A DNA stretch of 42,873 nt, from NCBI GenBank assembly GCA_946414825.1, contig CAMKQB010000009.1, positions 1 to 42,873 on the forward strand, given 5' to 3'. Source of the stretch: an uncultured Lachnospiraceae bacterium. GTDB taxonomy: Bacteria; Bacillota; Clostridia; Lachnospirales; Lachnospiraceae. The position numbers and the translations under genes were made by a program. Of this stretch, positions 17,620-26,811 are shown piece by piece; within the stretch, counting starts at the first letter, position 1; each line of letters opens with the position of its first letter. The notes beneath the pieces were generated by a model. The model was not told the origin of the DNA and searched no databases. It saw only the letters and a list, made by a program, of their open reading frames with translations.

Positions 17620-18417
17620 TTAGGAACCTGATCTAAGGAAAAGATTAGCAGCAACTATTCCAAGTCCCATCAGCAGTCCGAGACCAATTATAAGCCATTT
17701 AATGCCTACCTCTTTTCTGGTCAGGCCGACGGTCGCTTTATATTCCTTAAAAACAGAGAGACTTCTCATCTTATCAAGTACCCTGATCTGCTCCTCCGTC
17801 ATGACATCAGAGTCTGTTCCAGCAAGATTTCCATCCTTTTTATCAAGACCTTCTACAGCTACTAATTCGTAAAATGTATCATACTCCATTATTTTCTTCT
17901 TCAGGAATCTCTTTTCATCCTGAAAGGATATAATGTTATTATTCTTTCTATAATCCTTTAGGAACTCATCACTAGTAAGGATCCTGTACTGCCCTATATG
18001 ATTCGCCAGATTCTTTGCAAAGATTGGCATAAGTATTACTTCGCAAACAAGAATTACCGGAATATTAAAGATATTTAGAATCGAATAGATGAGAGCCGGC
18101 AGACCATAGTCCATTCCAAAAATAACCAGGATTTGAAGAAGCAAATTGTAAGCAATAGGAAAGAGCCCAACTATAAGCACCAGCTTAAGAGCATGATTTC
18201 TGTCACTCTTCACATCCTCAAGTCTTTTCACAAGGGACTTCAGCTGTTCCTTATACTGTACATAGTTAAAATCTATTTGTTTTTTTAGAGCATTGAAGGT
18301 ATCCAGGTATCCTCCATCACCTTCAGTAGTTTCGTAGGAATACATTCCCACAAAATTTTTTTCATCAACATATTCTGACGGTTGAGTCAGAACCTCTGTT
18401 TCTGTAAGCTTATACAT
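17620..18417 (-). CDS. Membrane protein of unknown function
   Basis: A 265-residue protein from the chosen ATG (18417), which has GAGGTG and GGGGA upstream; an in-frame extension to 18462 lacks this. It has a soluble N-terminal region with a helical, coiled-coil-prone stretch (about 50-80), two adjacent membrane segments near the middle (about 80-135), a second charged soluble region, and a final membrane helix at the C-terminus. I recognise no family. It stands alone between tRNA-Ser and a probable terminator. Confidence 0.7.
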   Translation of the reverse strand: MYKLTETEVLTQPSEYVDEKNFVGMYSYETTEGDGGYLDTFNALKKQIDFNYVQYKEQLKSLVKRLEDVKSDRNHALKLVLIVGLFPIAYNLLLQILVIFGMDYGLPALIYSILNIFNIPVILVCEVILMPIFAKNLANHIGQYRILTSDEFLKDYRKNNNIISFQDEKRFLKKKIMEYDTFYELVAVEGLDKKDGNLAGTDSDVMTEEQIRVLDKMRSLSVFKEYKATVGLTRKEVGIKWLIIGLGLLMGLGIVAANLFLRSGS

Positions 18418-18514
18418 TCCCCACACCTCATTTATATTCGTTCCAAAACACGCGTCCGCCAAACAAATAAAACGCCTTTACTATTTTATCACTTATATTT
18501 TGCAGAAACAACTA

Positions 18515-18548
18515 AAGAGCACCAACAAAAAAACCTGTCAGTGCTCTT
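18515..18548 (-). terminator. Probable terminator after the SDR gene
   Basis: Inverted repeat AAGAGCAC ... GTGCTCTT with an 18-nt loop that itself carries a T-run on the minus strand. It lies about 60 nt after the stop at 18607. The loop is long and the trailing T-run short, so strength is uncertain. Confidence 0.45.
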
Positions 18549-18606
18549 CTATTATTGGTGTAGGATTTAGAAGATCAATTATATGTAAATGCTGTGGACA
18601 AACTCC

Positions 18607-19629
18607 TTAAAAATTCTTCTTGGTTTCCTCTAAAACGTCTATCACCTTATCACACCAAGCATCAAACTCAGGATCTTCAATCTGACATTCAGGATGTGAC
18701 AGAACATAATCAAGAGCTATACGAACCCCCTGATCAAATCTTACTGTAGTTCTCATATCCGGAACAACTCTCTTCAGCTTGCTGTTATCAAATACAACCG
18801 ATACAGACTTGTCACCAGTAAGACTTCCCTCAAAGTCATATCCGAACTTATCGCCAACTGCACTTAAGTATTCAGAAGCAACATGATAAGCCTTAAGTTC
18901 AACTCCCAACGCATCTGCAATAGTCTGATATATCTGATTCCAGGTAAGAGTCTCATCTCCTGTTATCTGAAAGGCCTCGCCTATTGCATGTCTATTGCCC
19001 ATAAGCCCTGTGTAACCAATAGCAAAATCCTTGTTAAAGGTAGCTGTCCAAAGTGAAGTTCCATCGCCCTGAATGATGACTGGCTTACCCTCCATCATAC
19101 GTTTAATAACCTGATAGAAGCCCTTCTTGCCATGAACTCCGAGAGGTACATTTCTCTCATCATAGGTATGACTTGGACGAACTATTGTTACAGGGAAGCC
19201 CTCTTCACGGTACTTCTTCATCAGGAATTCTTCACAAGCTATCTTGTTACGGGAATACTCCCAATGAGGATTAGCAAGAGTAGTTCCTTCTGTAATTATA
19301 TAGTTTGCCGCTGGCTTATTGTAAGCTGAGGCAGAGCTGATATAGATATACTGCTTTGTCTTTCCCTTGAAGAGTCTATAGTCGCGCTCCACCTGGTCCA
19401 CGGTAAATCCGATGAATTCACCGATCACATCAAACTCCATTCCTTCCAGCTCTTTATTTACCTTCTCTTCATCATTTATATCACAGATTATCTGCTTTAC
19501 CCCATCTGGAAGCTCTGAGTTTCTATTACCACGATTAATAAGCCATACTTCCCAACCCAGCTCATTAATCAATCTTTTCACTATCGCCATACTGATAGTA
19601 CCTGTACCACCAACAAATAACGCTTTCAC
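18607..19629 (-). CDS. NAD-dependent epimerase/dehydratase-like SDR protein
   Basis: A 340-residue extended short-chain dehydrogenase. The nucleotide-binding GGTGTIS is at residues 7-13 and the catalytic YSRNK at 125-129, with SSASAYN supplying the Ser region. The start is GTG, preceded by GGAGGAG at good spacing. It lies 51 nt after the iron-containing alcohol dehydrogenase and is probably co-transcribed. The substrate cannot be deduced; sugar-nucleotide epimerase-like proteins and CSP41-like proteins share this layout. Confidence 0.85.
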   Translation of the reverse strand: MKALFVGGTGTISMAIVKRLINELGWEVWLINRGNRNSELPDGVKQIICDINDEEKVNKELEGMEFDVIGEFIGFTVDQVERDYRLFKGKTKQYIYISSASAYNKPAANYIITEGTTLANPHWEYSRNKIACEEFLMKKYREEGFPVTIVRPSHTYDERNVPLGVHGKKGFYQVIKRMMEGKPVIIQGDGTSLWTATFNKDFAIGYTGLMGNRHAIGEAFQITGDETLTWNQIYQTIADALGVELKAYHVASEYLSAVGDKFGYDFEGSLTGDKSVSVVFDNSKLKRVVPDMRTTVRFDQGVRIALDYVLSHPECQIEDPEFDAWCDKVIDVLEETKKNF

Positions 19630-19680
19630 TTTTGTCTCCTCCTTTTTCAGAAAGCTATACCACTATTATTTCTATTATAT

Positions 19681-20856
19681 CTACACCATCATCTGATAAA
19701 TCTTCGTGCAATCCTCTTCATTCAGAGTTACAAAACCAGAAATAGTTCCGTCTCTTCCATCCCCGCGACAAAGCACTTCAACGAGCTTAGGAATATCCTC
19801 TTCCTTTGCGCCCAACTCTTCGAAGTTCTTAGGCATTCCTAGGGAAATGAGGAAGCTTCTGAAGGCTTCGATACCTTCAAGCGCGGTTACCTCTGGATGA
19901 TCGAAGTCCATCTGACAACCCCATACTCTAACTGCAACCTTTGCAAATCTCATAACATCATGATTCATTACATATTTGAAAACCGCTGGCATAGTAACCG
20001 CAAGTCCCGCTCCATGAGCACAGTCATAAAGCGCTGATAGCTCGTGCTCGATATTATGACTGTTCCAGTCCTGGCTTCTTCCAACTCCGCAAGTATTGTT
20101 ATGAGCTACCATTCCTGCCCACATGATATTTGCTCTTGCTTCGTAGTTGTGCGGATCAGCGATTACTCTTGGACCTTCATGCTTCATAGTAAGAAGCAAT
20201 GCCTCTATCAGTCTATCTGTAACCTCAACCTCTTTAGTATTTGTCAGATATCTCTCATAGAGGTGAGCCATGATATCAGTTATTCCAGCTGCTGTCTGAT
20301 GAGGAGGAAGGGTCTCTGTAAGCGCTGGATTCAGGATACTGAATCTTGGGCGAATGGCATTTCCACTTGCTCCACGCTTAAACATTCCCTCTTCTTTTGT
20401 GATAACAGAATCTGGGCTACCTTCACTACCTGCTGCAGCAATTGTGAGAACTGTACCAACAGGAAGTGCCTTCTCTATAGGCTTTCCACTGTAGAAATCC
20501 CAGAAATCTCCATCATAAATAGTACCAGCAGCTATAGCCTTGGAAGAGTCAATAACACTTCCACCACCTACAGCAAGTATGAAATCTACACCCTCTTTTC
20601 TGCAGAGCTCGATACCTTCATATACGAGACCGCTTCTAGGATTTGGCTTAACTCCGCCAAGTGTTACATATTCAATACCTTCTTTCTTAAGGGAATCTTC
20701 AACCCTGTCCAGAAGTCCAGACTTCTTAGCACTCTGTCCGCCATAATGAATAAGAACCTTAGTTCCACCAAATTGCTTAACATATTCCCCTGCCTGTGTC
20801 TCTGTATCTTTTCCAAAAACAAAAAATGTTGGTGAATAAAATGTAAAATTCTCCAT
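19681..20856 (-). CDS. Iron-containing alcohol dehydrogenase (BdhA/YqhD-like)
   Basis: A 391-residue group III alcohol dehydrogenase. The cofactor motif GGGSVID is at 97-103, and metal ligand candidates are Asp 194 and His 198 (GITDIMAH), His 271 and His 281 (CAHGAG). This is the butanol/aldehyde dehydrogenase branch, reducing aldehydes with NAD(P)H. Ribosome site AAAAGGAGTATAGGT. It is divergent from an AraC-type regulator gene with a 145-bp intergenic region that has a 9-bp direct repeat, so the regulator probably controls it. Confidence 0.93.
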   Translation of the reverse strand: MENFTFYSPTFFVFGKDTETQAGEYVKQFGGTKVLIHYGGQSAKKSGLLDRVEDSLKKEGIEYVTLGGVKPNPRSGLVYEGIELCRKEGVDFILAVGGGSVIDSSKAIAAGTIYDGDFWDFYSGKPIEKALPVGTVLTIAAAGSEGSPDSVITKEEGMFKRGASGNAIRPRFSILNPALTETLPPHQTAAGITDIMAHLYERYLTNTKEVEVTDRLIEALLLTMKHEGPRVIADPHNYEARANIMWAGMVAHNNTCGVGRSQDWNSHNIEHELSALYDCAHGAGLAVTMPAVFKYVMNHDVMRFAKVAVRVWGCQMDFDHPEVTALEGIEAFRSFLISLGMPKNFEELGAKEEDIPKLVEVLCRGDGRDGTISGFVTLNEEDCTKIYQMMV

Positions 20857-20880
20857 ACCTATACTCCTTTTCTATATATA

Positions 20881-20906
20881 ATCTAAACGCGTTAAATATC
20901 TAAACG
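20881..20906. promoter_or_regulatory. Candidate operator: direct repeat ATCTAAACG x2
   Basis: ATCTAAACG occurs at 20881-20889 and 20898-20906, with a 17-bp period, between the divergent AraC-type gene and the alcohol dehydrogenase gene. The repeat lies just upstream of a TATATA element on the dehydrogenase side. AraC-family proteins often bind such direct repeats near the -35 region; the link to this regulator is inferred. Confidence 0.45.
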
Positions 20907-20967
20907 TACAAAGGGACGCTTAGTTTAAGAATAAAATAGCGGCTGTTAAAAAAATAGAAGATATTTA

Positions 20968-20995
20968 TTGAGTTTTGCCCATTTTTTGCTATTAT
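20968..20995 (+). promoter_or_regulatory. Candidate promoter of the araC-type gene (leaderless)
   Basis: Plus strand: TTGAGT (20968-20973), 16-bp spacer, TATTAT (20990-20995), then GAAACT and the ATG at 21002. Predicted transcription start coincides with the ATG, and no ribosome site is visible. Confidence 0.45.
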
Positions 20996-21001
20996 GAAAC
21001 T

Positions 21002-21835
21002 ATGGAAAAAGAAATCATAAAATACCCAGATATACATGACGTTATATTTGCCGAACATCCACCTACGAGATTTCCTTCGCATTGGCATAATGCCGCTGAG
21101 TTCACTCTCATACTTAAGGAGGGCTGCAAATATAAGATCGGTGAAACAATTTATAAACCAAAGCCAGGAGATATCATCCTCATCTGGCCTCATGAGTTGC
21201 ACGAAATATTAAATGCCCCTCAGGGCAGTTCAAATTTCGTACAGTTCTCGTCGCGTCTTATCGAGAATAATTCAGATCTCGTATCCGCGTCTGGTTTTCT
21301 AAATAATTGTCACCTTATTTCATCAAAAAAAGAGCCAGAACTAGCAGGCTCGATAACTGAAACAATATATAAGATTCGTGATACTCTAAAGAGCAAACAG
21401 TATTTCACAGAGACGTCTGCCAAGATTCTAATCTATGAAATGCTTCTGAAGATTGGAAGACACGTAATGCAAGAACATAGGGAACAGATTGGTGACAGCA
21501 AGTTTTCAGATAAATCCTGGAATTATATCAAGAACGCTTGTAGCTTCATCGCGGATCATTCTGCAGAGGATATATCGCAGGCAGAGGTCGCATCTATAGT
21601 TGGACTTAGCTCATATTATTTTTCTAAGCTTTTTAATGAATATACCAATATGACATTTCCCACTTATCTATCTATGGTACGAGTGCAAAATGCCATAAAC
21701 CTGCTCGAAGACAGCAGCCTCTCTATAACAGAGTGCGCTTTCGCGGCAGGCTTCCAGTCCACAACTACATTCAATAAACTATTCCGTGAGATGACCGGCT
21801 ACTCTCCTAGGGAGTACAGGAAACGCTTACAATAA
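21002..21835 (+). CDS. AraC-family transcriptional regulator
   Basis: A 277-residue regulator from the ATG at 21002; an upstream in-frame TTG (20975) is less likely. The N-terminal half has a cupin-type ligand domain (PSHWHNAAEFTLILKEG, then PKPGDIILIWPHELHEI). The C-terminal half has two helix-turn-helix motifs: SQAEVASIVGLSSYYFSKLFNEY and SITECAFAAGFQSTTTFNKLFREMTGYSPREYRKR. It is the only clear plus-strand gene in the window, divergent from the alcohol dehydrogenase and convergent with the racemase gene. The divergent dehydrogenase/SDR pair is its likely target. Confidence 0.92.
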   Translation: MEKEIIKYPDIHDVIFAEHPPTRFPSHWHNAAEFTLILKEGCKYKIGETIYKPKPGDIILIWPHELHEILNAPQGSSNFVQFSSRLIENNSDLVSASGFLNNCHLISSKKEPELAGSITETIYKIRDTLKSKQYFTETSAKILIYEMLLKIGRHVMQEHREQIGDSKFSDKSWNYIKNACSFIADHSAEDISQAEVASIVGLSSYYFSKLFNEYTNMTFPTYLSMVRVQNAINLLEDSSLSITECAFAAGFQSTTTFNKLFREMTGYSPREYRKRLQ

Positions 21836-21836
21836 T

Positions 21837-21860
21837 AAAAGGGGCTAAGTCAGCCCCTTT
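21837..21860. terminator. Bidirectional terminator between araC-type gene and racemase gene
   Basis: Perfect stem AAAGGGGCT / AGCCCCTTT with a 5-nt loop, T-rich on both sides, located between two convergent genes ending at 21835 and 21866. Confidence 0.88.
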
Positions 21861-21865
21861 ATCTA

Positions 21866-22627
21866 TTATAAATAACCTAAATATGTTTTCTGAACTACAG
21901 AATGATACACAAGATCAATCATGGTATTGAAGTCGAAAACAGGAAGACCTGTTACCGACTGAATAGCCTTTGCATAAGGTGGCAGGTCACTACACTCCAG
22001 CAGGATGGCACCTATATCAGGATTTTCATCAACTATCTTTTTCGCAAGATTCGTGAGATCCTCCGTCAGCTTCTTATTATCAAAACTGTTGCTTCCGTAC
22101 CTTATTCCTGCAAAGCTATCCATATGTCCAACATCCTGAACCAGAATTCTGCTCTTATCAGTTCCAACCTTATTTAAGATGACCTCATCCAGATTGTCTC
22201 CACTAGCCGCGAAAACCAAAATCTTTTTCTTATATGATATTCCCGTCTTGATTAGTGGAAGCTGGCATAAGCTGGACAAAAATACCGGCACATCAACAGC
22301 CTCTCTTACATCCTCTTGAAAATGTGCGAAATATCCACAAGCACCGATGATAGCTCTTACGCCTTGCTCCTCCAGATACTTAGCAGCATCTATTATCTGA
22401 TTTTTTATAGCATCACTACCATTAAATAGTTCCTCTATTTCAAAGAACACATCCTTATATATAACAGGAAATGGGTATGTAGTTGCATTTGCTACATTTC
22501 CCGGAAGCTTAGGATATACAAGATGTACCGCTATGATACCGATAGCAAAGCCCGCTGTCGCATGCGGAGTCACAGTATGAATATCCAGAAGCTCCTCCCT
22601 GGTTTCTATCGTACTTTTCCAAATCAT
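21866..22627 (-). CDS. Aspartate/glutamate racemase-superfamily protein
   Basis: A 253-residue protein from the chosen ATG (22627), which has GAGGT upstream; an in-frame TTG at 22657 lacks one. The two catalytic Cys regions of the Asp/Glu/hydantoin racemase superfamily are visible: IGACGYFAH (Cys 97) and LLECSDLPPYA (Cys 212), consistent with two-base, cofactor-independent racemisation. Related families include maleate isomerase and hydantoin racemase, so racemase is a family statement, not a proven activity. It is the last gene of the metQ-opine dehydrogenase-aminotransferase-metNI set, 38 nt after metI, suggesting it inverts the stereocentre of the imported compound or of its product. Confidence 0.78.
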   Translation of the reverse strand: MIWKSTIETREELLDIHTVTPHATAGFAIGIIAVHLVYPKLPGNVANATTYPFPVIYKDVFFEIEELFNGSDAIKNQIIDAAKYLEEQGVRAIIGACGYFAHFQEDVREAVDVPVFLSSLCQLPLIKTGISYKKKILVFAASGDNLDEVILNKVGTDKSRILVQDVGHMDSFAGIRYGSNSFDNKKLTEDLTNLAKKIVDENPDIGAILLECSDLPPYAKAIQSVTGLPVFDFNTMIDLVYHSVVQKTYLGYL

Positions 22628-22665
22628 TTTTTCTGAAACCTCAAAATTTAAGTTCAACCGGAAAA

Positions 22666-23325
22666 CTAATTTATCCTTTTATCCAATCTATTTACTATAT
22701 GGATTCCAACCTCCTGAAATACCTGAACGATAACTACGAGAACAGCAACCGTAATAAGCATAACGTCTGTTTTATAACGATAGTATCCATAGTTAACTGC
22801 AATGGCTCCCAGTCCACCACCACCAACGAATCCAGCCATGGCTGAGTATCCCAGGATGGTCGCAAATGCAATCACCCCACCCATCAGTAGAGATGGTCTC
22901 GCCTCAGCAAGAAGTACCTTCCAGATAATCTGCCATGAGGAAGAACCCATTGCTTTTGCGGCTTCTATAACACCTGAGTCAACCTCCTTCAGAGATGACT
23001 CTACGAGTCTTGCTACGAATGGGGCAGCTGCAACAACTAAAGGAACGACTGTAGCAGTCGATCCTATGGTTGTTCCAACTATAAATCTCGTAAATGGGAG
23101 GATAGCCACTAGGAGAATCAGAAATGGTACTGATCTGATAACATTTGTAATAAATCCCACCACAAGATTGATAACTCTGTTTGGTTTGATTCCGGTTGGG
23201 CTGGTAATATTTAGTATTACTCCCATTGGAACACCTATAAGATATGCGAAGGCAGTCGATAGAATAACCATGTAGAAGGTCTCGCCCACTCCGCCTTTTA
23301 TCAGATCAAGTATCTGAGTATTCAT
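22666..23325 (-). CDS. metI: Methionine-type ABC transporter permease
   Basis: A 219-residue inner-membrane permease with five or six hydrophobic segments and the EAA-like loop VDSGVIEAAKAMGSSSWQIIWKVLL that contacts the ATPase. Length and sequence fit MetI/D-methionine permeases. The ATG follows the metN stop with no gap and has AAGGAGG upstream. The family transports L- and D-methionine and in some bacteria related compounds; here the neighbours suggest another amino-acid-like substrate. Confidence 0.93.
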   Translation of the reverse strand: MNTQILDLIKGGVGETFYMVILSTAFAYLIGVPMGVILNITSPTGIKPNRVINLVVGFITNVIRSVPFLILLVAILPFTRFIVGTTIGSTATVVPLVVAAAPFVARLVESSLKEVDSGVIEAAKAMGSSSWQIIWKVLLAEARPSLLMGGVIAFATILGYSAMAGFVGGGGLGAIAVNYGYYRYKTDVMLITVAVLVVIVQVFQEVGIHIVNRLDKRIN

Positions 23326-24342
23326 TTACGCTACCTCCTTATTCTTTCCATCTTCGCCTGAGATTTCCTCATACTTGATGTTATTTTTTTCGAGATACTT
23401 CTTTATTATCTCAACATATTTTTCTTCTGGACGTTCGATAAGAATCTGACCATAAGCGATACCACCAATGTCCTCTGTATTTGCGCCAAGTATATTCAGC
23501 TTCACCTGCGTCTCAAGAATCAGATTCGCAAGAACAGGTTCAAAGGAAGATAGTCCATCGTAAACTATTCTTATAGACTTTCTTTCATTTTTTATATCAT
23601 TTTTATTTCCGCCAGATAGAACCAGCTTCCTGCTAGTTTCAGACTGTGGATTGAGAAATATATCTCTTACTGCACCAAGCTCTTCTACCACACCATGATT
23701 CATGATTGCTACTCTGTCGCAGATCTGCTCCACAACCTTCATCTCATGAGTGATTACAACTATAGTTACTCCAAGTTCCTTATTTATCTTTTTTATGAGT
23801 GAAAGGACACCACTTGTTGTAAGGGGATCAAGAGCACTAGTCGCCTCATCGCAGAGAAGAACCTCCGGGTTTGTTGCAAGCGCTCTTGCTATAGCAACTC
23901 TCTGCTTCTGTCCGCCTGATAGCTGTGATGGATAAGATTTCTCCTTATCTGCAAGATCTACTATTTTAAGGAGTTCACGGGCTCTTTCCTTCGCCTCCTT
24001 TTTATTTACGCCTTCAAGCTCCAGAGGATAGCATACATTAGCGAGTACTGTTCTCTGCTCCAGAAGATTGAACTGCTGGAAGATCATTCCAATCTTTCTT
24101 CGGTAGCCTCTAAGCTCTTTACTCGAAGCTTTAACTAAATCATTTCCATCAAAATATACCGAGCCTTCAGTTGGTACCTCAAGAAGATTCATACAACGAA
24201 CAAGGGTTGATTTACCTGCACCTGAGAAACCGATTATTCCAAATATCTCACCTTTCTCGATTTCAAAGCTGACATTATCAACCGCTGTAACTGTATTTCC
24301 TTTTACTTTGAATGTCTTTGTAACATTTTCCAGTTTTATCAT
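23326..24342 (-). CDS. metN: Methionine-type ABC transporter ATPase
   Basis: A 338-residue ATPase with Walker A GFSGAGKS (38-45), Q-loop FQQFNLL, signature LSGGQ (141-145), Walker B LLCDE (162-166) and switch His in VVITHEMKVV. A C-terminal NIL domain (about 255-325), which in MetN binds substrate and inhibits transport, is present. I chose the ATG at 24342, with AAGGA upstream, over an in-frame TTG at 24369 that overlaps the aminotransferase gene. Confidence 0.93.
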   Translation of the reverse strand: MIKLENVTKTFKVKGNTVTAVDNVSFEIEKGEIFGIIGFSGAGKSTLVRCMNLLEVPTEGSVYFDGNDLVKASSKELRGYRRKIGMIFQQFNLLEQRTVLANVCYPLELEGVNKKEAKERARELLKIVDLADKEKSYPSQLSGGQKQRVAIARALATNPEVLLCDEATSALDPLTTSGVLSLIKKINKELGVTIVVITHEMKVVEQICDRVAIMNHGVVEELGAVRDIFLNPQSETSRKLVLSGGNKNDIKNERKSIRIVYDGLSSFEPVLANLILETQVKLNILGANTEDIGGIAYGQILIERPEEKYVEIIKKYLEKNNIKYEEISGEDGKNKEVA

Positions 24343-24365
24343 TTTTCTATTCCTTTTATGTGAGG

Positions 24366-25550
24366 TCAACTCTTGCCCCAGTTTATACGATTCTCTCTCA
24401 TATCCCTAAGCCGGGATAATCTGTCTATAGCCTCATTAAGAGTAGCATCACTTTTTGCAAAATGAAATCTCACATAGTTCTGTATATTTTCTTTAAAAAA
24501 GCTGGAGCCAGGAACAGGAGCGACGCCGATATGCTCTGCCATCCACTCAGAGAACTTAACATCATCAGTCACTCCAAATTCACTGACATCCACCATTACA
24601 TAGTAGGCCCCCTGCGGCTCTACAAATTTAAGACCTATATCTCGGAGACCCCCAAGAAATAGGTCCTTCATGTGAGTATAATGTTCACGAAGTTCATCGT
24701 AATACTCATCGCCAAACTCCAGTCCAACTACTGCCGCTTCCATAAGAGGCGCCGCCGCTCCCACAGTGAGAAAATCATGTACCTTTTTCACTCGGTCAAT
24801 GACCTCCTCGTTTGCGATAACATATCCCAGACGCCATCCAGTAATCGAATATGTCTTCGACAGTGAATTACAGATAATTGTTCTATCCTTCATTCCGGGA
24901 AGAGTTGACATATATGTATGTTTGTATGGCTCATAAATAATATGTTCATAAACCTCATCTGTGATAACGAACGTATCATAGTGCTTCGCAAGGTCAGCTA
25001 TCTTAGACAGTTCATCATAGGAGAATACTTTTCCAGATGGATTCGATGGATTACATACTATTATTGCCTTAACATCCTGTTTAAATGCATTTTCCAGCTC
25101 AACCGGATCAAATGTGAATTCAGGTGGATTTAGCGGAACATATATCGGTTCTGCTCCAGACAGTATTGCATCTGCTCCATAGTTCTCATAAAAAGGAGAG
25201 AAAACTATTACCTTATCACCAGGATTAGTCACAGCCATCATTGAAGCCATCATTGCTTCTGTGCTTCCGCACGTAACAACTATTTCCTTATCAGGCTCTA
25301 TTGCCTGTCCGGAAAATCTCTCGTGCTTTCTTGCAAGGGCCTCTCTGAAGTTCTGTGCTCCCCAGGTAAGGGCATATTGATGCGGTCCTGCCGAAGCTAC
25401 CTTAGCGAGTCTATCTGTTATCTCTCGGGGCGGATCAAAGTCCGGAAACCCTTGAGATAAATTGATAGCGCCGTACTGGTTTGAAATTCTTGTCATTCGC
25501 CTTATCACTGAATCCGTGAAGGTCGAGCTGCGCAAACTTAGTTTAGGCAT
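24366..25550 (-). CDS. Class I/II PLP-dependent aminotransferase
   Basis: A 394-residue fold-type I aminotransferase. The PLP lysine is Lys 232 in NSLSKTYSITGWR; NPSNPSGK lies at 167-174; the carboxylate-binding Arg is in NYVRFHFAK near the C-terminus. Closest in layout to aspartate/kynurenine-type transaminases, which also act on methionine or aromatic amino acids. The start overlaps the opine dehydrogenase stop by 8 nt and has only a weak ribosome site, so translation is coupled. With the dehydrogenase it could interconvert the 2-oxo acid and the amino acid released from an opine. Confidence 0.92.
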   Translation of the reverse strand: MPKLSLRSSTFTDSVIRRMTRISNQYGAINLSQGFPDFDPPREITDRLAKVASAGPHQYALTWGAQNFREALARKHERFSGQAIEPDKEIVVTCGSTEAMMASMMAVTNPGDKVIVFSPFYENYGADAILSGAEPIYVPLNPPEFTFDPVELENAFKQDVKAIIVCNPSNPSGKVFSYDELSKIADLAKHYDTFVITDEVYEHIIYEPYKHTYMSTLPGMKDRTIICNSLSKTYSITGWRLGYVIANEEVIDRVKKVHDFLTVGAAAPLMEAAVVGLEFGDEYYDELREHYTHMKDLFLGGLRDIGLKFVEPQGAYYVMVDVSEFGVTDDVKFSEWMAEHIGVAPVPGSSFFKENIQNYVRFHFAKSDATLNEAIDRLSRLRDMRENRINWGKS

Positions 25551-26775
25551 TTTCTTTATAAATTCCCTTATTTAAATATTCCAGGAGGGACTCTTTATCA
25601 AGGTGTCCGATTCCGAGATCATCCAGTGTGATTCCAGTTTTATAGAAATCCTTACCGGTCATTACTGATCCGAGGGTTATCATAGAATCAATTACTGGTG
25701 TCTCGACACCGAACTTTTTGCCCAGCTCGTGATACAAGTGACATCCTACTGGTACATCCTCTGTCACGTAGCGGTCTTGTATACTAAATGGTCCTGTTCT
25801 ATATCCTGTTTCCCATTGTTCGTCAAAAGGAACGATACAATCATCACCCATATATTCCGGACCAAGAATACTTGTTCTAGACAGGAAGTTTTTCTTAGGA
25901 TACTTCGCGATACCTACACCGATTGCTTCAGCAAGTGCTACTTCTTCAAGGAAGAAGGCATACTGAACTTCTGCAATAGATTCGCAATATGCATGGCTAT
26001 AAATTGAATAGGTGTACTTATCATTTCCACCATATATTCTGCCCCAGTTCTCCATAACTCCAACACCGAGAATAGTACCCGGACAATGAAGCACAGGATT
26101 TACATTACTAAAACCAATATCAAGAACGGTATTTCCACCGACTGGGCCATCGCCCTCTGTAATGGAATCGAAGCATCCAAGGTACTTAGTACTGTTCAGG
26201 AATACATCCTGATCAGTACTTGGAAGAGCAGCACCACGGAGAGTTTTAGCTCTATATACGAGCCACATATCAGATGTCTGCACTCCACCTTCCTTCTCAA
26301 CTCGTGTTCCATATGGAGCACTGGACCAACCACCTATAATAACCTTCTTAGTATTTCCGGTCTCACGAAGCTTTTTTCTAAGCTTTAGTGAACCATAGTT
26401 ATCAGGTATTATATGTATGATTTGGCCATCTTCGAGAACAGGGACTAATTGGTCGAAAAATATATCATGTGCTACTGATGGAATAGCAACAATAATAAGT
26501 TTCGCATCCTTTACAGCTTCAGAAATGTTTGAAGTGATTAGATTGATAAATGCTTTCCCTGTCCTCTTGAAGCCATATTGGTTTTTCTGTATACCTCCAA
26601 GAGTAATGCCCGTTTTTGCAACGTTTTTAAGGTTCTGATCAAAAAACTCTGGTAATTCAAATAACCTTACATCTTTATTTCCGCCAAGTACACAGTCAGC
26701 TGCACATGTTTTTCCAACAGCACCACCTCCAAGTACGGCGATTGGTGAATCCTTTAAAACATCATCCTCGAACAA
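25543..26775 (-). CDS. Octopine/nopaline-type opine dehydrogenase
   Basis: A 410-residue NAD(P)-dependent dehydrogenase. The Rossmann motif AVLGGGAVGKT is at 13-23, and the C-terminal octopine-dehydrogenase domain contains SNVNPVLHCPGTILG with the catalytic His 230. By family knowledge such enzymes reversibly condense an amino acid with a 2-oxo acid into an N-(carboxyalkyl) amino acid; the group includes CntM of the staphylopine metallophore route. There is no nicotianamine synthase-like or DapF-like gene here, so a staphylopine-type cluster is not supported. Start is TTG with AGGAGG 8 nt upstream, 36 nt after metQ. Whether it makes or cleaves the opine is open. Confidence 0.88.
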   Translation of the reverse strand: MFEDDVLKDSPIAVLGGGAVGKTCAADCVLGGNKDVRLFELPEFFDQNLKNVAKTGITLGGIQKNQYGFKRTGKAFINLITSNISEAVKDAKLIIVAIPSVAHDIFFDQLVPVLEDGQIIHIIPDNYGSLKLRKKLRETGNTKKVIIGGWSSAPYGTRVEKEGGVQTSDMWLVYRAKTLRGAALPSTDQDVFLNSTKYLGCFDSITEGDGPVGGNTVLDIGFSNVNPVLHCPGTILGVGVMENWGRIYGGNDKYTYSIYSHAYCESIAEVQYAFFLEEVALAEAIGVGIAKYPKKNFLSRTSILGPEYMGDDCIVPFDEQWETGYRTGPFSIQDRYVTEDVPVGCHLYHELGKKFGVETPVIDSMITLGSVMTGKDFYKTGITLDDLGIGHLDKESLLEYLNKGIYKENA

Positions 26776-26811
26776 CTTTTTGTCCTCCTAAACTGTAAGT
26801 CTTTTTACTTC

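Noticed and set aside
20044-20835. Long plus-strand ORF opposite the alcohol dehydrogenase
   Set aside because: Cys- and Ser-rich composition typical of a shadow frame; the minus-strand gene is a clear family member.
25543-26775. Staphylopine-type metallophore cluster
   Set aside because: Opine dehydrogenase is present, but no nicotianamine synthase-like, DapF-like racemase or nickel/peptide-type importer genes are seen.
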